From the IMG/VR virus record IMGVR_UViG_3300027675_000004, positions 111,054 to 175,053 of that record: a stretch of 64,000 nt of DNA; one strand, written 5' to 3'. This DNA is from a virus. The translations under genes were made by a program, and so were the position numbers. The number at the start of each line of letters is the position of its first letter. Within the stretch, counting starts at the first letter, position 1. The notes below the pieces were generated by a model that saw only the letters and a program-made list of their open reading frames with translations, made no database searches and was not told where the DNA came from. This document shows, in pieces, positions 24,325 through 32,772 of the stretch.

Positions 24325-24443
24325 AATTTTTTTATCCTTTTTTTGCGTAATTTTGGACAGTTATCGTTATCACATAAACAATAGCCAAGTCCGGAATAAA
24401 ACCTTCTATTTATACTACATTCCCAATTACCAACAACATTCAT
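24321..24443 (-). CDS. Cys-containing small protein, 40 aa
   Basis: ATG at 24443 to TGA at 24321 encodes MNVVGNWECSINRRFYSGLG and a CLCDNDNC cluster with a Lys/Arg-rich tail. Four cysteines suggest zinc binding. It overlaps both neighbours, indicating coupled translation with the ACP-like gene. Confidence 0.5.
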   Translation of the reverse strand: MNVVGNWECSINRRFYSGLGYCLCDNDNCPKLRKKRIKKL

Positions 24444-24600
24444 GATTATACCTTTTTTTTAATCGGAATCTATTACACAGACAAGCGGGTTTCCTAAAAC
24501 CATATCTTGTTCTTCCTACTTTACAACCTGGTTTCCAACTAAAATCTTTATGAGATAGTCTTGTATGACCACAAATACATTTATCCTTACTGTTTTTCAT
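24427..24600 (-). CDS. Cys-rich zinc-binding-type small protein, 57 aa
   Basis: ATG at 24600 to TAA at 24427 encodes a basic protein with CICGHTRLSHKD, CKVGRTRYGF, ACLC and CC near the end. The CxCGHxxxxH start is common in small phage proteins, probably zinc-binding. It overlaps the 40-aa gene by 17 bases. Confidence 0.55.
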   Translation of the reverse strand: MKNSKDKCICGHTRLSHKDFSWKPGCKVGRTRYGFRKPACLCNRFRLKKRYNHECCW

Positions 24601-24631
24601 ATTTATTTCTCCTTGTTATTTTTTCGTATGA

Positions 24632-24895
24632 TTAATCTAATCTGATTGTTGCACCCTTGCTAAAACTATAAAATCCACTACAAACAACACCTGAAACTAT
24701 GTCCCCATTAGGTGCTGTCGCTATAAATCCTGTCGCACAATCATCATCTTCCCCACATCCAAAAAATCTATAACCTGTAATTTTTACATTAGTATATCCA
24801 CTTTGCTCTAATACCCTTTTCGTTCTTGGTTCATCAGTACATCCACATATTAATAAAGTAAATAATATAATTGCTAAAATTAATTTATTGTTCAT
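24632..24895 (-). CDS. Lipoprotein, 87 aa
   Basis: The ATG at 24895, after GGAG at 7 bases, is chosen over an in-frame start 27 bases upstream. The signal MNNKLILAIILFTLLICGC ends in the lipobox LICGC (lipidated Cys19). The mature part has four more cysteines (CGEDDDC, VC) in a GYRFFGCGEDDDCATGF layout, perhaps disulphide-bonded outside the membrane. It may be a surface-exclusion or envelope protein, which is not proven. Confidence 0.7.
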   Translation of the reverse strand: MNNKLILAIILFTLLICGCTDEPRTKRVLEQSGYTNVKITGYRFFGCGEDDDCATGFIATAPNGDIVSGVVCSGFYSFSKGATIRLD

Positions 24896-24909
24896 TTTAT
24901 TTCTCCTTT

Positions 24910-25746
24910 TTAAATATGACAATCAATAATGGTTAAACGTACATTATTCGCTAAAGGTTGAATAAAAGTTTCGAAATATTTTTCCTCCCATAATTTATCT
25001 TCATCTATGGTTTCACTTGAACAACCGAACCAACCCATTGTACCAACTTCATACCATTCGCCCTTTTTTACTACTGCAAATGTATAAAAACGCATATTAG
25101 AAATAACATAATTTTCTTTTGTACCATATTTTTGAATAATGTATTCTTTACTATACCATCCTTTCTTTTCCATATAATTTTCCCATTGTATTTCTAAGTC
25201 ATTTTTTAATGTTATATCATGTTGCATTCCCTCAAAATCAATATCTTTTTTCAAAGCACTATCAACCACGCCAGTTAAATAAGGATTATGGTCATCCAAT
25301 AACGATTTAGACCCCTTTAACCCAGAGCGTGCATTTTTCTTTAACTTCAACATACCCGCCCATCGTCCACCAATTTGGTACCAATCCCACTTACTTTTTG
25401 GGTTATAAGTTGTACTTTCTTTACCAGTCCCGTGACATTCTTTACAATTAGGGTCTGGTTTATTATATTGAGGGTGATTTGTTATACAGCTATCTAATAT
25501 ATCCTCATATTGTGATATAAATTTTTTCCAGTTAGCGTCACTCTGGTCTTGTTCTTTTTTAAATTCTTCTCTTAATGTATCAATATTTTTATATAACTTC
25601 CCAGTTTCTTCCCTAGCTTCTTCTTTTGCGATTAGATTTATACAATAACAATCACGTTTATAAGCTTTAACTTTTTTATTTTCATCGTATGGGTTTAATT
25701 GTTTTTCTATATTACTACCAATAACTAAAACAGAAAAATGGCTCAT
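24910..25746 (-). CDS. Phage hypothetical protein (MSHFSVLVIG/KWDWYQIGGRW type), 278 aa
   Basis: The N-terminus MSHFSVLVIGSN and the central CKECHGTG zinc motif followed by KWDWYQIGGRWAG are hallmarks of a widespread phage protein type of unknown role. The C-terminal part contains GEWYEVGTMGWFG. A single DnaJ-like CxxCxGxG repeat suggests a metal or peptide-binding site. It starts immediately after the 83-aa gene, and is followed by the lipoprotein gene. Confidence 0.75.
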   Translation of the reverse strand: MSHFSVLVIGSNIEKQLNPYDENKKVKAYKRDCYCINLIAKEEAREETGKLYKNIDTLREEFKKEQDQSDANWKKFISQYEDILDSCITNHPQYNKPDPNCKECHGTGKESTTYNPKSKWDWYQIGGRWAGMLKLKKNARSGLKGSKSLLDDHNPYLTGVVDSALKKDIDFEGMQHDITLKNDLEIQWENYMEKKGWYSKEYIIQKYGTKENYVISNMRFYTFAVVKKGEWYEVGTMGWFGCSSETIDEDKLWEEKYFETFIQPLANNVRLTIIDCHI

Positions 25747-25998
25747 TTAATCCTCATCCTCGCTTTCTTCTAAACTGTTTATTAATTCTTCGATATTCGA
25801 TTCTTGTTTACCTAACCAATTAGTACTTTCATAACAACACATTTCCAATGTTGGTATAATATATGCAGCTGCTCTAGAATCTTCAGAAGTATCTTGTACG
25901 GCTTCACGAATATTAGCAACCGCTTTTTCTATTAACTCTCTAGCCTCTTCTAATAAGGCAATTTTCTCTTTAATGACTTTTTTAGATAATTTTTCCAT
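25747..25998 (-). CDS. Acidic helical hypothetical protein, 83 aa
   Basis: The protein is mostly helical (KEKIALLEEARELIEKAVANIREAV in residues 10-34) with an acidic tail (LEESEDED). It may be a small coiled-coil adaptor. It ends directly before the start of the 278-aa gene. Confidence 0.6.
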   Translation of the reverse strand: MEKLSKKVIKEKIALLEEARELIEKAVANIREAVQDTSEDSRAAAYIIPTLEMCCYESTNWLGKQESNIEELINSLEESEDED

Positions 25999-26009
25999 TT
26001 TTTTATCTC

Positions 26010-26147
26010 CTATTCTAGATTATATTTTATAAAAGTATCTATAACTTTAATTAACCTATTTATTATGTCAATATTTTCTTGGATTTCTATTGTTTTAAGA
26101 TAGTTTATCTTATCATCAATTTTAATACCAATTATTAATTTTTGCAT
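26010..26147 (-). CDS. Small hypothetical protein, 45 aa
   Basis: ATG at 26147 to TAG at 26010 encodes MQKLIIGIKIDDKINYLKTI and a helical tail. It fills the gap between the 195-aa and 83-aa genes; its terminal GAATAGGAG provides the ribosome site of the next gene. No domain is recognised. Confidence 0.5.
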   Translation of the reverse strand: MQKLIIGIKIDDKINYLKTIEIQENIDIINRLIKVIDTFIKYNLE

Positions 26148-26734
26148 TATTCAAAAAATACCACACCGCATGTACAATCACGTGCATAATCTTTTAAATT
26201 ATTCTCACCTACTTCTGCTTCTTCAATCTTAATATCTAATGCTTTTACTTTTTCTATCCAATTAGTTTTATTATTTTGTATATCATTGTTACCTATATTT
26301 AAACGAAAAGATCCATTTTCTTTTTCAACTGTAATAATAGCGTCATTATCACCAAGACCAGCGCATGCTTTTAATGATACACTATTACGATATTGTAATT
26401 TTCTAAAACGTTCATACTCTATCTTTAGTGCTTTTTCAGCTTCAGCAATCTCCTTTTTAGTCGCGTTTTGTTTGTTACGTTTTGCTGCTAAAACACTAAT
26501 TATTTTATAATGAGTATCGTATTCTTGATTGGTTGCCTTATGATAATTGGTGTCATAATCATCAGCGTTTTTTAAAAGAGGTATTTTTTGTTTCTTATGT
26601 GGTGTAAAATCAGTTTCATTGGAAATTTCATTAGCGATTGATTGTAATATTGTATGTATTTTTTTAGGTTCTAAGGTATAGAATCTAAATACCGCTTCGC
26701 TACAATTTGGATTTATCCCATATTCAATTCTCAT
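26147..26734 (-). CDS. Hypothetical protein, 195 aa
   Basis: The protein starts MRIEYGINPNCSEAVFRFY, contains an N-terminal half with a mixed fold and a Lys-rich central helix (KKEIAEAEKALKIEYERF), and ends CTCGVVFFE. It follows the radical SAM gene by 13 bases, so it may be a partner, but it does not resemble a known RiPP precursor. Confidence 0.55.
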   Translation of the reverse strand: MRIEYGINPNCSEAVFRFYTLEPKKIHTILQSIANEISNETDFTPHKKQKIPLLKNADDYDTNYHKATNQEYDTHYKIISVLAAKRNKQNATKKEIAEAEKALKIEYERFRKLQYRNSVSLKACAGLGDNDAIITVEKENGSFRLNIGNNDIQNNKTNWIEKVKALDIKIEEAEVGENNLKDYARDCTCGVVFFE

Positions 26735-26747
26735 TCTATTCTCCTTT

Positions 26748-27638
26748 TTAATTGTTTTGTAAAAATGGGCATTGTTCTTGTTTCCCTCTAGATTTCCATA
26801 TTGTTTTAAATGATTCTATTAGTACATTACCAATACTTTTACGTATAAATGAACATGGATAGACATTTCCCATACTATCTATATCGCAAAATGTTCTTTT
26901 TTGTAAACAATAATCCTGTGTTGTGCCATAACACGTTAACCCATCAACAGCTACATTCACTTCTTTTTCATATTGTGTAGCATAGTTATAAACATCTTTT
27001 GGTGCGATAATCTGTTCTTTATCGTTTATTAATGGTTTATAAGTTAAGAGTAATAATTCACTATTATATTGTTGTGCTATTTTTGCCACTGTAGGTAAAG
27101 TTGAAAGATACTCTTTACGCATAATAAAATTAATCCCAGATTTTATTTTATGCATAGATAAATAAAATAGGGTATTTTCTAAGATGTTTAAATCCCCATG
27201 ATACGAAACATTGATTTGTTTAAATAAATGGATTTCTTTATGCTCTATTACTGGTAACAATATTCCATTAGTTGTCATACCAATATTTAACCCTTTATTA
27301 AAGGCATGTTGTGCTAATTTAAACCAATCATTACGCATTAATGGCTCACCGCCACCTAATGTAATCTGAAATACACCGTATTCAGATAAACTATTAATAA
27401 TAGTGCGCCATTCGTTTGTGGTTAGTTCGTTTCTTTCCTTTTTGTTATAACAATAATTGCATTGCATATTACATTGGTCTGAGATCTCCATATGTACAAC
27501 TTCACAATGATAATCGAGTTTATCATAACGAATTGCTTGGTTTAATAATTTATCAGTTTCTTCCGTGTTAAACCGTATCGTACTAGGAGTATCTTTGTCA
27601 TATACTACTAAACCTGTCTTGGTTAATATTTTTTGCAT
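26748..27638 (-). CDS. Radical SAM protein with SPASM-like C-terminus, 296 aa
   Basis: The 4Fe-4S motif CNMQCNYC (C56, C60, C63) lies at the start of the barrel, followed by GGGEPLMR (glycine-rich SAM-binding strand). The C-terminus has CYGTTQDYC, RTFCDIDSMGNVYPCSF and QCPF, the cysteine pattern of a SPASM extension that binds extra clusters. Enzymes of this type modify peptides or other enzymes (for example in RiPP maturation). Its substrate is not evident. It is followed on the same strand by a 195-aa gene and preceded by a 63-base gap. Confidence 0.85.
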   Translation of the reverse strand: MQKILTKTGLVVYDKDTPSTIRFNTEETDKLLNQAIRYDKLDYHCEVVHMEISDQCNMQCNYCYNKKERNELTTNEWRTIINSLSEYGVFQITLGGGEPLMRNDWFKLAQHAFNKGLNIGMTTNGILLPVIEHKEIHLFKQINVSYHGDLNILENTLFYLSMHKIKSGINFIMRKEYLSTLPTVAKIAQQYNSELLLLTYKPLINDKEQIIAPKDVYNYATQYEKEVNVAVDGLTCYGTTQDYCLQKRTFCDIDSMGNVYPCSFIRKSIGNVLIESFKTIWKSRGKQEQCPFLQNN

Positions 27639-27700
27639 TTTAATTTTTCTAATTTACAACTCAAATTTTTTATCTTATTTATACACATTAATTACTCCCT

Positions 27701-28024
27701 TTAGTCAACCTTTTGTAATGTAAAAAACTTATTTAAATCCTTAAATGAAGAAATGTCACAACCAAACCTTTTGTTTGTAATATCATTATACTGATTATAT
27801 CGTTTTACGAATCTTTTCCAAAGACTACCTGTATGAGATAAACATGATCCAGTATCATGTACTTCAAGTAATTCTATTAACGCATCTGCCTGATGTTGAT
27901 ACTTAACCATATTTTCACAAAAATCAACATTAGCTGGATTACACCATTGATATATTTGTTGAAAACAATCTCCAATAGTGTTTAGAATTTCTTCTCTTGT
28001 TGGTTCGTGTTTTTTATTCTTCAT
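27701..28024 (-). CDS. Hypothetical protein, 107 aa
   Basis: The protein starts MKNKKHEPTREEILNTIGDC and is helical, with a Cys-rich but non-clustered distribution (CFQQIYQWC). It lies between the radical SAM gene and the 69-aa gene. No family is recognised. Confidence 0.55.
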   Translation of the reverse strand: MKNKKHEPTREEILNTIGDCFQQIYQWCNPANVDFCENMVKYQHQADALIELLEVHDTGSCLSHTGSLWKRFVKRYNQYNDITNKRFGCDISSFKDLNKFFTLQKVD

Positions 28025-28029
28025 TTTAT

Positions 28030-28239
28030 TTATCCCGTATAAACTATATAACTTCTACCCATATTATCAATTTTTAACCCTTTCATTCCTATTTCTGCAA
28101 TAAAATCATTTGGGTTATCTACGGTTACAGCGGGACATGATCTACCAAACATACCACGTCCTGAATATGTACGCACAGTATAACCTAATGATTCAGCTTT
28201 CTCTTTAAATTTTTTTTCTTTAATAGTTAATTGTTCCAT
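28030..28239 (-). CDS. Small hypothetical protein, 69 aa
   Basis: The 69-residue protein has a helical start (KEKKFKEKAESLGYTVRTYSGRG) and a GMKGLKIDNMGRSYIVY end with strands. It follows the AT-hook gene directly. The layout suggests a compact domain of unknown role. Confidence 0.55.
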   Translation of the reverse strand: MEQLTIKEKKFKEKAESLGYTVRTYSGRGMFGRSCPAVTVDNPNDFIAEIGMKGLKIDNMGRSYIVYTG

Positions 28240-28599
28240 TTATTCCTCCATATTGGTTTTTAATTCTTTACATTTTCTTTGCAATTTATCTATAAAATAT
28301 AAAGGATTAAAGCATGTTTTATTTTCTTCTTTTGTATTTACACCTTTACAAATTTTAAAATAGCTGCATCCATTATCATCATGATAGTTTGTATTTGACA
28401 CTAAAAGAGTTGCTGGAGATCTTTTAATAGATTTAAACTCTAATTTCTCAACTTGAGGAACTATTGCTATTTTCCTTGGTCTTCCTCTACCTCTTTTAAT
28501 AAGAGAACTATGGCTTGAATCAAGTATAGTTTCTTTTATAAAAATAGGTTTTTGTTCATCTTTTTTAGGTTTGTTTTTAGATCCCTTTCGTCTACCCAT
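28240..28599 (-). CDS. AT-hook-containing DNA-binding protein, 119 aa
   Basis: An AT-hook core (RGRGRPRK, residues 36-43) lies in a basic N-terminal half that also has GRRKGSKNKPKK. AT-hooks bind the minor groove of AT-rich DNA, and the element is AT-rich. The C-terminal half has SNTNYHDDNGCSYFKIC and KTCF, possibly a small metal site. The protein could compact or regulate the phage genome. Confidence 0.7.
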   Translation of the reverse strand: MGRRKGSKNKPKKDEQKPIFIKETILDSSHSSLIKRGRGRPRKIAIVPQVEKLEFKSIKRSPATLLVSNTNYHDDNGCSYFKICKGVNTKEENKTCFNPLYFIDKLQRKCKELKTNMEE

Positions 28600-28641
28600 A
28601 TTATTCTTCCTTTATGTTTTTTATATTAGACTGCACTTTTA

Positions 28642-29316
28642 TCATTTATTTTCACCAACTTCTATAAATTTATCAAATTCTAGCTGTGGTGCTTTTGTTT
28701 GTAATGTTTTCAAACCTGTTTGGTGTATTGCTGAAGTAATAAAGGATTCAATTTCCCCCTTAGCTTCATTAATAGTTTTTTCCATTTGTTCAGTAAACTG
28801 TTTATTAACAAAAGGTATATCATCTTTAATATCTTGACGTAGTTTTACAATCAAAGAATATAATTCATTTAATTGTCCCTTTGTTACTCTTGGTAAGGAA
28901 CATAATGTTTTTATCATATCAATAGTTGCATCAGCCTTTTTACCTAAATCTTTCATATCATTAGAAAACTCTGAGTTAAATTGTGCGACTTTGTTTTCAA
29001 AGGGACAATTTGATAAACGTCTTCCATTAACAAACCTTAGCGTTATTGGCGCACCAGTACCTACATTTAGCGTAGTTATTGCTTCTGCAAATTGTGTGGG
29101 AGACATATCTATACTTATTAAAAGTTTTTTAGGATGATAGTAATCGTTATTTAAAGAACGTTTTATTTCTGCGGAATGTATTTCTAATGTAATTAATTTT
29201 CGGTGTTTAATACTACTACCAAATAATGATACGCCATCGCTACATTGTCCTCTAGCTATTGATAATAACCCATAAGATTCATGTTCTTTTATTTGTTCAT
29301 TCATTTGTTTATTCAT
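28642..29316 (-). CDS. Phage hypothetical protein (ESYGLLSIARGQ / LFGSSIKH type), 224 aa
   Basis: ATG at 29316 with GGAGG upstream is preferred over a TTG 12 bases earlier. The protein carries ESYGLLSIARG, LFGSSIKHRKLI, KKLLISIDMSPTQFAEAIT and GTGAPITLRFVNG, a conserved series in phage proteins often placed beside DNA-processing genes. The C-terminal half is helical. Function is unknown. Confidence 0.7.
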   Translation of the reverse strand: MNKQMNEQIKEHESYGLLSIARGQCSDGVSLFGSSIKHRKLITLEIHSAEIKRSLNNDYYHPKKLLISIDMSPTQFAEAITTLNVGTGAPITLRFVNGRRLSNCPFENKVAQFNSEFSNDMKDLGKKADATIDMIKTLCSLPRVTKGQLNELYSLIVKLRQDIKDDIPFVNKQFTEQMEKTINEAKGEIESFITSAIHQTGLKTLQTKAPQLEFDKFIEVGENK

Positions 29317-29344
29317 TTTTACCTCCAATTTATATTTTTATAAA

Positions 29345-29650
29345 CTATTTATTTAGGATATATTCCAATGCTTTTGTAGGAATTATTTCTCTGTTATTTG
29401 CTAAATAATCTTCTGACCAAGAAAATAAACCACTTAAATGAAAATGATGGATAGCTAATTTACTAACATCTTTATCATCTACATCAGCAATAATATCACT
29501 TCGCCCACCAGAACCGTTTTTCCCAGGCAGAGTTTTAAACTTAAAAATTAATTTAGGTTTTTTAAACCCTGCATCACGAAACCCATCTTCTACTTGTTTC
29601 CATTCTTTTTTATTACGTACTAATAAACCTGTCATAACAATCCTTTGCAT
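29345..29650 (-). CDS. Hypothetical protein, 101 aa
   Basis: The protein starts MQRIVMTGLLVRNKKEWKQ and contains KTLPGKNGSGGRSDIIADVDDKDV. The LPGxxGxGGRxDxxxxV segment is seen in phage proteins of unknown role. It ends KALEYIL. It sits in a run of small genes transcribed together. Confidence 0.55.
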   Translation of the reverse strand: MQRIVMTGLLVRNKKEWKQVEDGFRDAGFKKPKLIFKFKTLPGKNGSGGRSDIIADVDDKDVSKLAIHHFHLSGLFSWSEDYLANNREIIPTKALEYILNK

Positions 29651-29662
29651 ATTTACCCTTTC

Positions 29663-29827
29663 TCATATTATTTGATGTTGAATTTTTTTCAGTTCAGTAA
29701 TTTCTGCTTGTAATATAGGAATTTCTAACTGTAATATCCGCGCCTCTTGTGAATTAAGATTTTGTAAGCTATTAATGCGTGCTTCTTTAATTTTTATTAA
29801 AATTTCACAAAATACATTCTTTTCCAC
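29663..29827 (-). CDS. Coiled-coil small protein with GTG start, 54 aa
   Basis: GTG at 29827 with AAGGAG 5 bases upstream opens a helical 54-residue protein (MEKNVFCEILIKIKEARINS and further heptads). It lies between the 101-aa and 97-aa genes. The GTG start explains why it is easily missed. Confidence 0.55.
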   Translation of the reverse strand: MEKNVFCEILIKIKEARINSLQNLNSQEARILQLEIPILQAEITELKKIQHQII

Positions 29828-29854
29828 TTTTCTCCTTATATATTAATAGATATG

Positions 29855-30148
29855 TTACAGTAACTTTTCTTTTGTTGGAACCTTTTTTCTCATACTCATT
29901 AATATTATTTTCATTGCTTCTTTTTTGTTGATACCCAATGCTTTATTTTTTTCTTCACAAAGTATTTCTGCGTCTGCTCTACTACAATTCCAATACCAAT
30001 CTGTTAGATAAAACCCAAGCTCTCCTTCTTTCGCGATACAAACTTGATAACCACGACCTGTTTTTCTAAGTTCACTGATAAAGTATACGCTTTTTCTGTT
30101 ATCTATTCTACTTCCACAATTTTGTGTACAAATAATATCGGGTTGCAT
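29855..30148 (-). CDS. Hypothetical protein, 97 aa
   Basis: The protein begins MQPDIICTQNCGSRIDNR and contains CNWY-like aromatic residues in YWNCSRADAEILCEEKN. It has several cysteines but no clear zinc motif. It is preceded by an AAGGAG ribosome site. Confidence 0.55.
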   Translation of the reverse strand: MQPDIICTQNCGSRIDNRKSVYFISELRKTGRGYQVCIAKEGELGFYLTDWYWNCSRADAEILCEEKNKALGINKKEAMKIILMSMRKKVPTKEKLL

Positions 30149-30188
30149 TTAATACTCCTTAATTTTATTGTAGGTTAAAAAGCTTTTA

Positions 30189-30488
30189 TCATTGCTCTAC
30201 CCCTTGTAATAATGGGGTACTATCAATATCGTTTCCTTCTTTATCTTCCCAATCACACCATTCACCTTTTTCATATACTTGTAATCCACCAGCGTTACTA
30301 TAATCTGGTTTAATATTATATTTTAATTGGAATAAATCGTAATACGCTAAAGTGTCAAGGACTAGCTTACCTTCTTGTATTGTATTAACATATACATAAA
30401 AAGAATGCATTGGCACTTGAGGTATATGCCAGACACGTAATTGTCCTTCAACAATTTTTTTTGGAGCATTAAATTTTTGATATAACAT
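30189..30488 (-). CDS. Phage hypothetical protein (LRVWHIPQVPMHSFYV type), 99 aa
   Basis: The conserved box VWHIPQVPMHSFYVYV followed by ALAYYDLFQ-like (DTLAYYDLFQLKYN) and GLQVYEKGEWCDWE belongs to a recurrent phage protein type thought to be structural or regulatory. The compact beta pattern is visible. Function is unknown. Confidence 0.65.
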   Translation of the reverse strand: MLYQKFNAPKKIVEGQLRVWHIPQVPMHSFYVYVNTIQEGKLVLDTLAYYDLFQLKYNIKPDYSNAGGLQVYEKGEWCDWEDKEGNDIDSTPLLQGVEQ

Positions 30489-30497
30489 TTTATAAAA

Positions 30498-30689
30498 TTA
30501 ATCCTCTTTTTTTAAAAAATAGTTTAAAGGGAAAATATGAGGTAATTCTGAAGTAATTATTTTATCATAAATAACCACCCACCCAGGTGCACACCAATCA
30601 GTAGCGGGGCATTTATAATCATCAGTAAAGACGACACCTTCTTCTGCACCATCTGTTCTACCATAAATAATTAATCTAATTCTATCCAT
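30498..30689 (-). CDS. Small hypothetical protein, 63 aa
   Basis: The protein begins MDRIRLIIYGRTDGAEEGV, followed by DDYKCPATDWCAPGWVVIYD, a DxxxPxxxWAPGW-like box common in phage proteins. It lies just downstream of the 61-aa gene, transcribed together. The function is unknown. Confidence 0.55.
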   Translation of the reverse strand: MDRIRLIIYGRTDGAEEGVVFTDDYKCPATDWCAPGWVVIYDKIITSELPHIFPLNYFLKKED

Positions 30690-30709
30690 TATTTAATCCT
30701 TTCTGAGGG

Positions 30710-30895
30710 TTATTTTTCGTGTGCTTCATATAAAATCGTTAATGTATCTTCCGTTTGTGTAATAGCTTTTACACTCCATATCATATCGTTATTGTCTTTT
30801 AACCATTGATTGATTTCTTGGGTATTAAATTTACCAGTTGTTGGTATAACATAAAATTGTTTAATTTGGAATAATATTGAATTAGATTGATACAT
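30710..30895 (-). CDS. Small hypothetical protein, 61 aa
   Basis: The 61-residue protein (MYQSNSILFQIKQFYVIPTT) contains EINQWLKDNND and a TILYEAHE end. This arrangement is found in small phage proteins and is probably an alpha-beta fold. The neighbouring genes share the transcript. Confidence 0.5.
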   Translation of the reverse strand: MYQSNSILFQIKQFYVIPTTGKFNTQEINQWLKDNNDMIWSVKAITQTEDTLTILYEAHEK

Positions 30896-30903
30896 AATAC
30901 TCC

Positions 30904-31440
30904 TTAATGTAATGTCACCATACTATCATTAATTGTTTTTATATTTTTACCTTGTGTATTATCCAGATCTGAAAACGATGTTGAAGTAATATTATTTTTT
31001 AATAATACACTTGTATGGTTTATTGGTTTATTGTGTTCAGCTACTAAAAAGCTTTGTGCCCATAAAGTTTCATATTTCATTTTTTCAATTGCATAATTAT
31101 ATTCTAAGGATTGTTTTGTCATAACATCTGTTTTTATTTCTTCCATGCGTTTTTCAAAATTGTTTCTTGCTACTATTTTTTCCTCAACTGTTAATGGCGC
31201 ATATGCAATATCTTCATATTCTTTATTATCCTCATATGACTTTATTTCATTTAAAGGTATAGTTATTTCACAATTTGTAGCTTTTCCATCTATCACAATA
31301 TACGCCTTAATTACTGTGGTATCAATTAATTCAATATTACATTCTAAAACATTACCGTTGTTTAAAACTATGGTATCAGCATAAACAAATTGAATTAATA
31401 CCATTATAAACCCTAATATCATTGCAACTATTTTTTTCAT
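30904..31440 (-). CDS. Exported protein, 178 aa
   Basis: A signal peptide is visible at residues 1-21 (MKKIVAMILGFIMVLIQFVYA), with cleavage before DTIVLNNG. The first mature part (DTIVLNNGNVLECNIELID) resembles the opening of small periplasmic proteins with a repeated beta-strand layout. A helical region with KRMEEIKTDVMTKQSLEYN follows. Export to the periplasm is likely, the role unknown. Confidence 0.65.
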   Translation of the reverse strand: MKKIVAMILGFIMVLIQFVYADTIVLNNGNVLECNIELIDTTVIKAYIVIDGKATNCEITIPLNEIKSYEDNKEYEDIAYAPLTVEEKIVARNNFEKRMEEIKTDVMTKQSLEYNYAIEKMKYETLWAQSFLVAEHNKPINHTSVLLKNNITSTSFSDLDNTQGKNIKTINDSMVTLH

Positions 31441-31452
31441 TTTAAATCTCCT

Positions 31453-31617
31453 TTAAGTTAATGTTATATTTTCAAAATTTGATATATTTTCTTTACACTT
31501 ATTACACAGACCTTCAAAATTAATTACCATATCTCGGAGATCAAAACATTTCTTAAAACAAGTATTACATAAACATCCTAAGTACATGTTTAATATCTCC
31601 GTATTTGTTGTGCACAT
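31453..31617 (-). CDS. Cys-rich small protein, 54 aa
   Basis: ATG at 31617 to TAA at 31453 encodes a protein with CLCNTCFKKC and CNKC, a plausible four-cysteine zinc ribbon. The start overlaps the stop of the 78-aa gene (TAATG). Zinc-ribbon microproteins of this type recur throughout the window. Confidence 0.6.
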   Translation of the reverse strand: MCTTNTEILNMYLGCLCNTCFKKCFDLRDMVINFEGLCNKCKENISNFENITLT

Positions 31618-31853
31618 TAAATCTCCTTTCTTTGTATAATTTGTAATATTAACGTATTTAATATATCCCTTTCTTCATCAGTAAGCAACCAATTTGAGCT
31701 ATAATTTTCACCATAGTTTTCCTTTATATAATCATATATTTCTGTTAAAGAGAATGTAGTGGGCACTTTAAATGGTTGAAACAAAAAGTATTCTTCAACA
31801 GAACTTTTTACTAGGACGCAACATTTTTTTACTTTATTTGTTTGTAAAGCCAT
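31617..31853 (-). CDS. Hypothetical protein, 78 aa
   Basis: The protein begins MALQTNKVKKCCVLVKSSV and has an alpha-helical second half (EIYDYIKENYGENYSSNWLLTDEE in parts). The stop overlaps the 54-aa gene start. No domain is recognised. Confidence 0.55.
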   Translation of the reverse strand: MALQTNKVKKCCVLVKSSVEEYFLFQPFKVPTTFSLTEIYDYIKENYGENYSSNWLLTDEERDILNTLILQIIQRKEI

Positions 31854-31915
31854 TTTAATCTCCTTAAATCGCTTATTTTCCGCCTTATATTTTATCTGAA
31901 AGATAACTATTTTGT

Positions 31916-31960
31916 TTATTTTTTTATTATGTACATAATTTTATAATGCTTTCTATGCAT
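31916..31960 (-). CDS. Possible 14-aa peptide
   Basis: ATG at 31960 opens MHRKHYKIMYIIKK. It is preceded by ACCAAGAGAAAGGTG, the leader motif that recurs before genes in this block, so it might be translated. Its length and lack of other support keep confidence low. Confidence 0.22.
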   Translation of the reverse strand: MHRKHYKIMYIIKK

Positions 31961-31984
31961 GTTCACCTTTCTCTTGGTTATCTT

Positions 31985-32578
31985 TTATGTTATATTTAAT
32001 TCAAAATCTAATCCATATTCTAGCTCCTGTTGACATAACATTTTACCGTCAAACCATTGCGCGTCTGTTCCATCGCTACTTACTTTTATTTTTTCCTTTA
32101 AATAATGTTTTGCTATTATTAATAAAGTAATTACGGCTAAATCATAAGGTTTAAACGCTGTTTTACAAAAATCAAAATATAAACCATTTTCTTTAGGGCT
32201 ATCCCATTCTCGTAACGATTTTATGCGTTCTATCATCATGGATTCATGAGCACAATTACCACCACATGTTCTTTTTTGTAACAATACACCAGCAAACCAA
32301 TCACCTTTTTTAACATCTTCTTTATAAGGAGTAGCTATACCCCCCGCATCATCACTTGGCCATGCGATACCTAATTCATCTTTTAAATGGTTACATTCTT
32401 GACGACCATTAAAACATATTTCATTATAAGAAATTACTGGATTTCCTTCGCCATTACCATTAGCTAAATCAACATACTTGTTTAATATCGGTAAGACTTT
32501 TTTAAAATCATCTACTATTTGTTTCATAATAGATAAATCTATTTCTTTTACAATATACCAATAATGAGTATATCCCAT
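31985..32578 (-). CDS. Phage hypothetical protein (MGYTHYWY type), 197 aa
   Basis: The opening MGYTHYWYI, then GIAWPSDDAGGIATP, GGNCAHESMMIER and DWFAG are conserved in a phage protein type whose fold is unknown. The central GPL-like loop is missing. It is followed by a gap of about 130 bases containing one short frame. An AAGGAGG site precedes the ATG. Confidence 0.7.
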   Translation of the reverse strand: MGYTHYWYIVKEIDLSIMKQIVDDFKKVLPILNKYVDLANGNGEGNPVISYNEICFNGRQECNHLKDELGIAWPSDDAGGIATPYKEDVKKGDWFAGVLLQKRTCGGNCAHESMMIERIKSLREWDSPKENGLYFDFCKTAFKPYDLAVITLLIIAKHYLKEKIKVSSDGTDAQWFDGKMLCQQELEYGLDFELNIT

Positions 32579-32592
32579 TAAATATATCCTCC

Positions 32593-32772
32593 TTATGCTG
32601 TTATTTTATAATAATTGATTATAAATTCAGTTAAACGTTTTTCTCTTGGAACAGTTGCCAACTTTTCAAGATATAAACCTACTTTTCTATCAATAGAAAT
32701 TAAGGCATCTTTAGATAATTGTTTTTTACCTCTAAAAACTTGTTTTACCGCTTTTTGATTAAGGTATTGCAT
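32593..32772 (-). CDS. Small basic helical protein, 59 aa
   Basis: ATG at 32772 encodes MQYLNQKAVKQVFRGKKQLS, then KDALISIDRKVGLYLEKLATV. The single helix-strap-helix pattern of KDAL-ISIDRKVxxYLxxLA resembles the core of small bacterial histone-fold proteins. That similarity is tentative. It overlaps the 75-aa gene by 14 bases. Confidence 0.5.
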   Translation of the reverse strand: MQYLNQKAVKQVFRGKKQLSKDALISIDRKVGLYLEKLATVPREKRLTEFIINYYKITA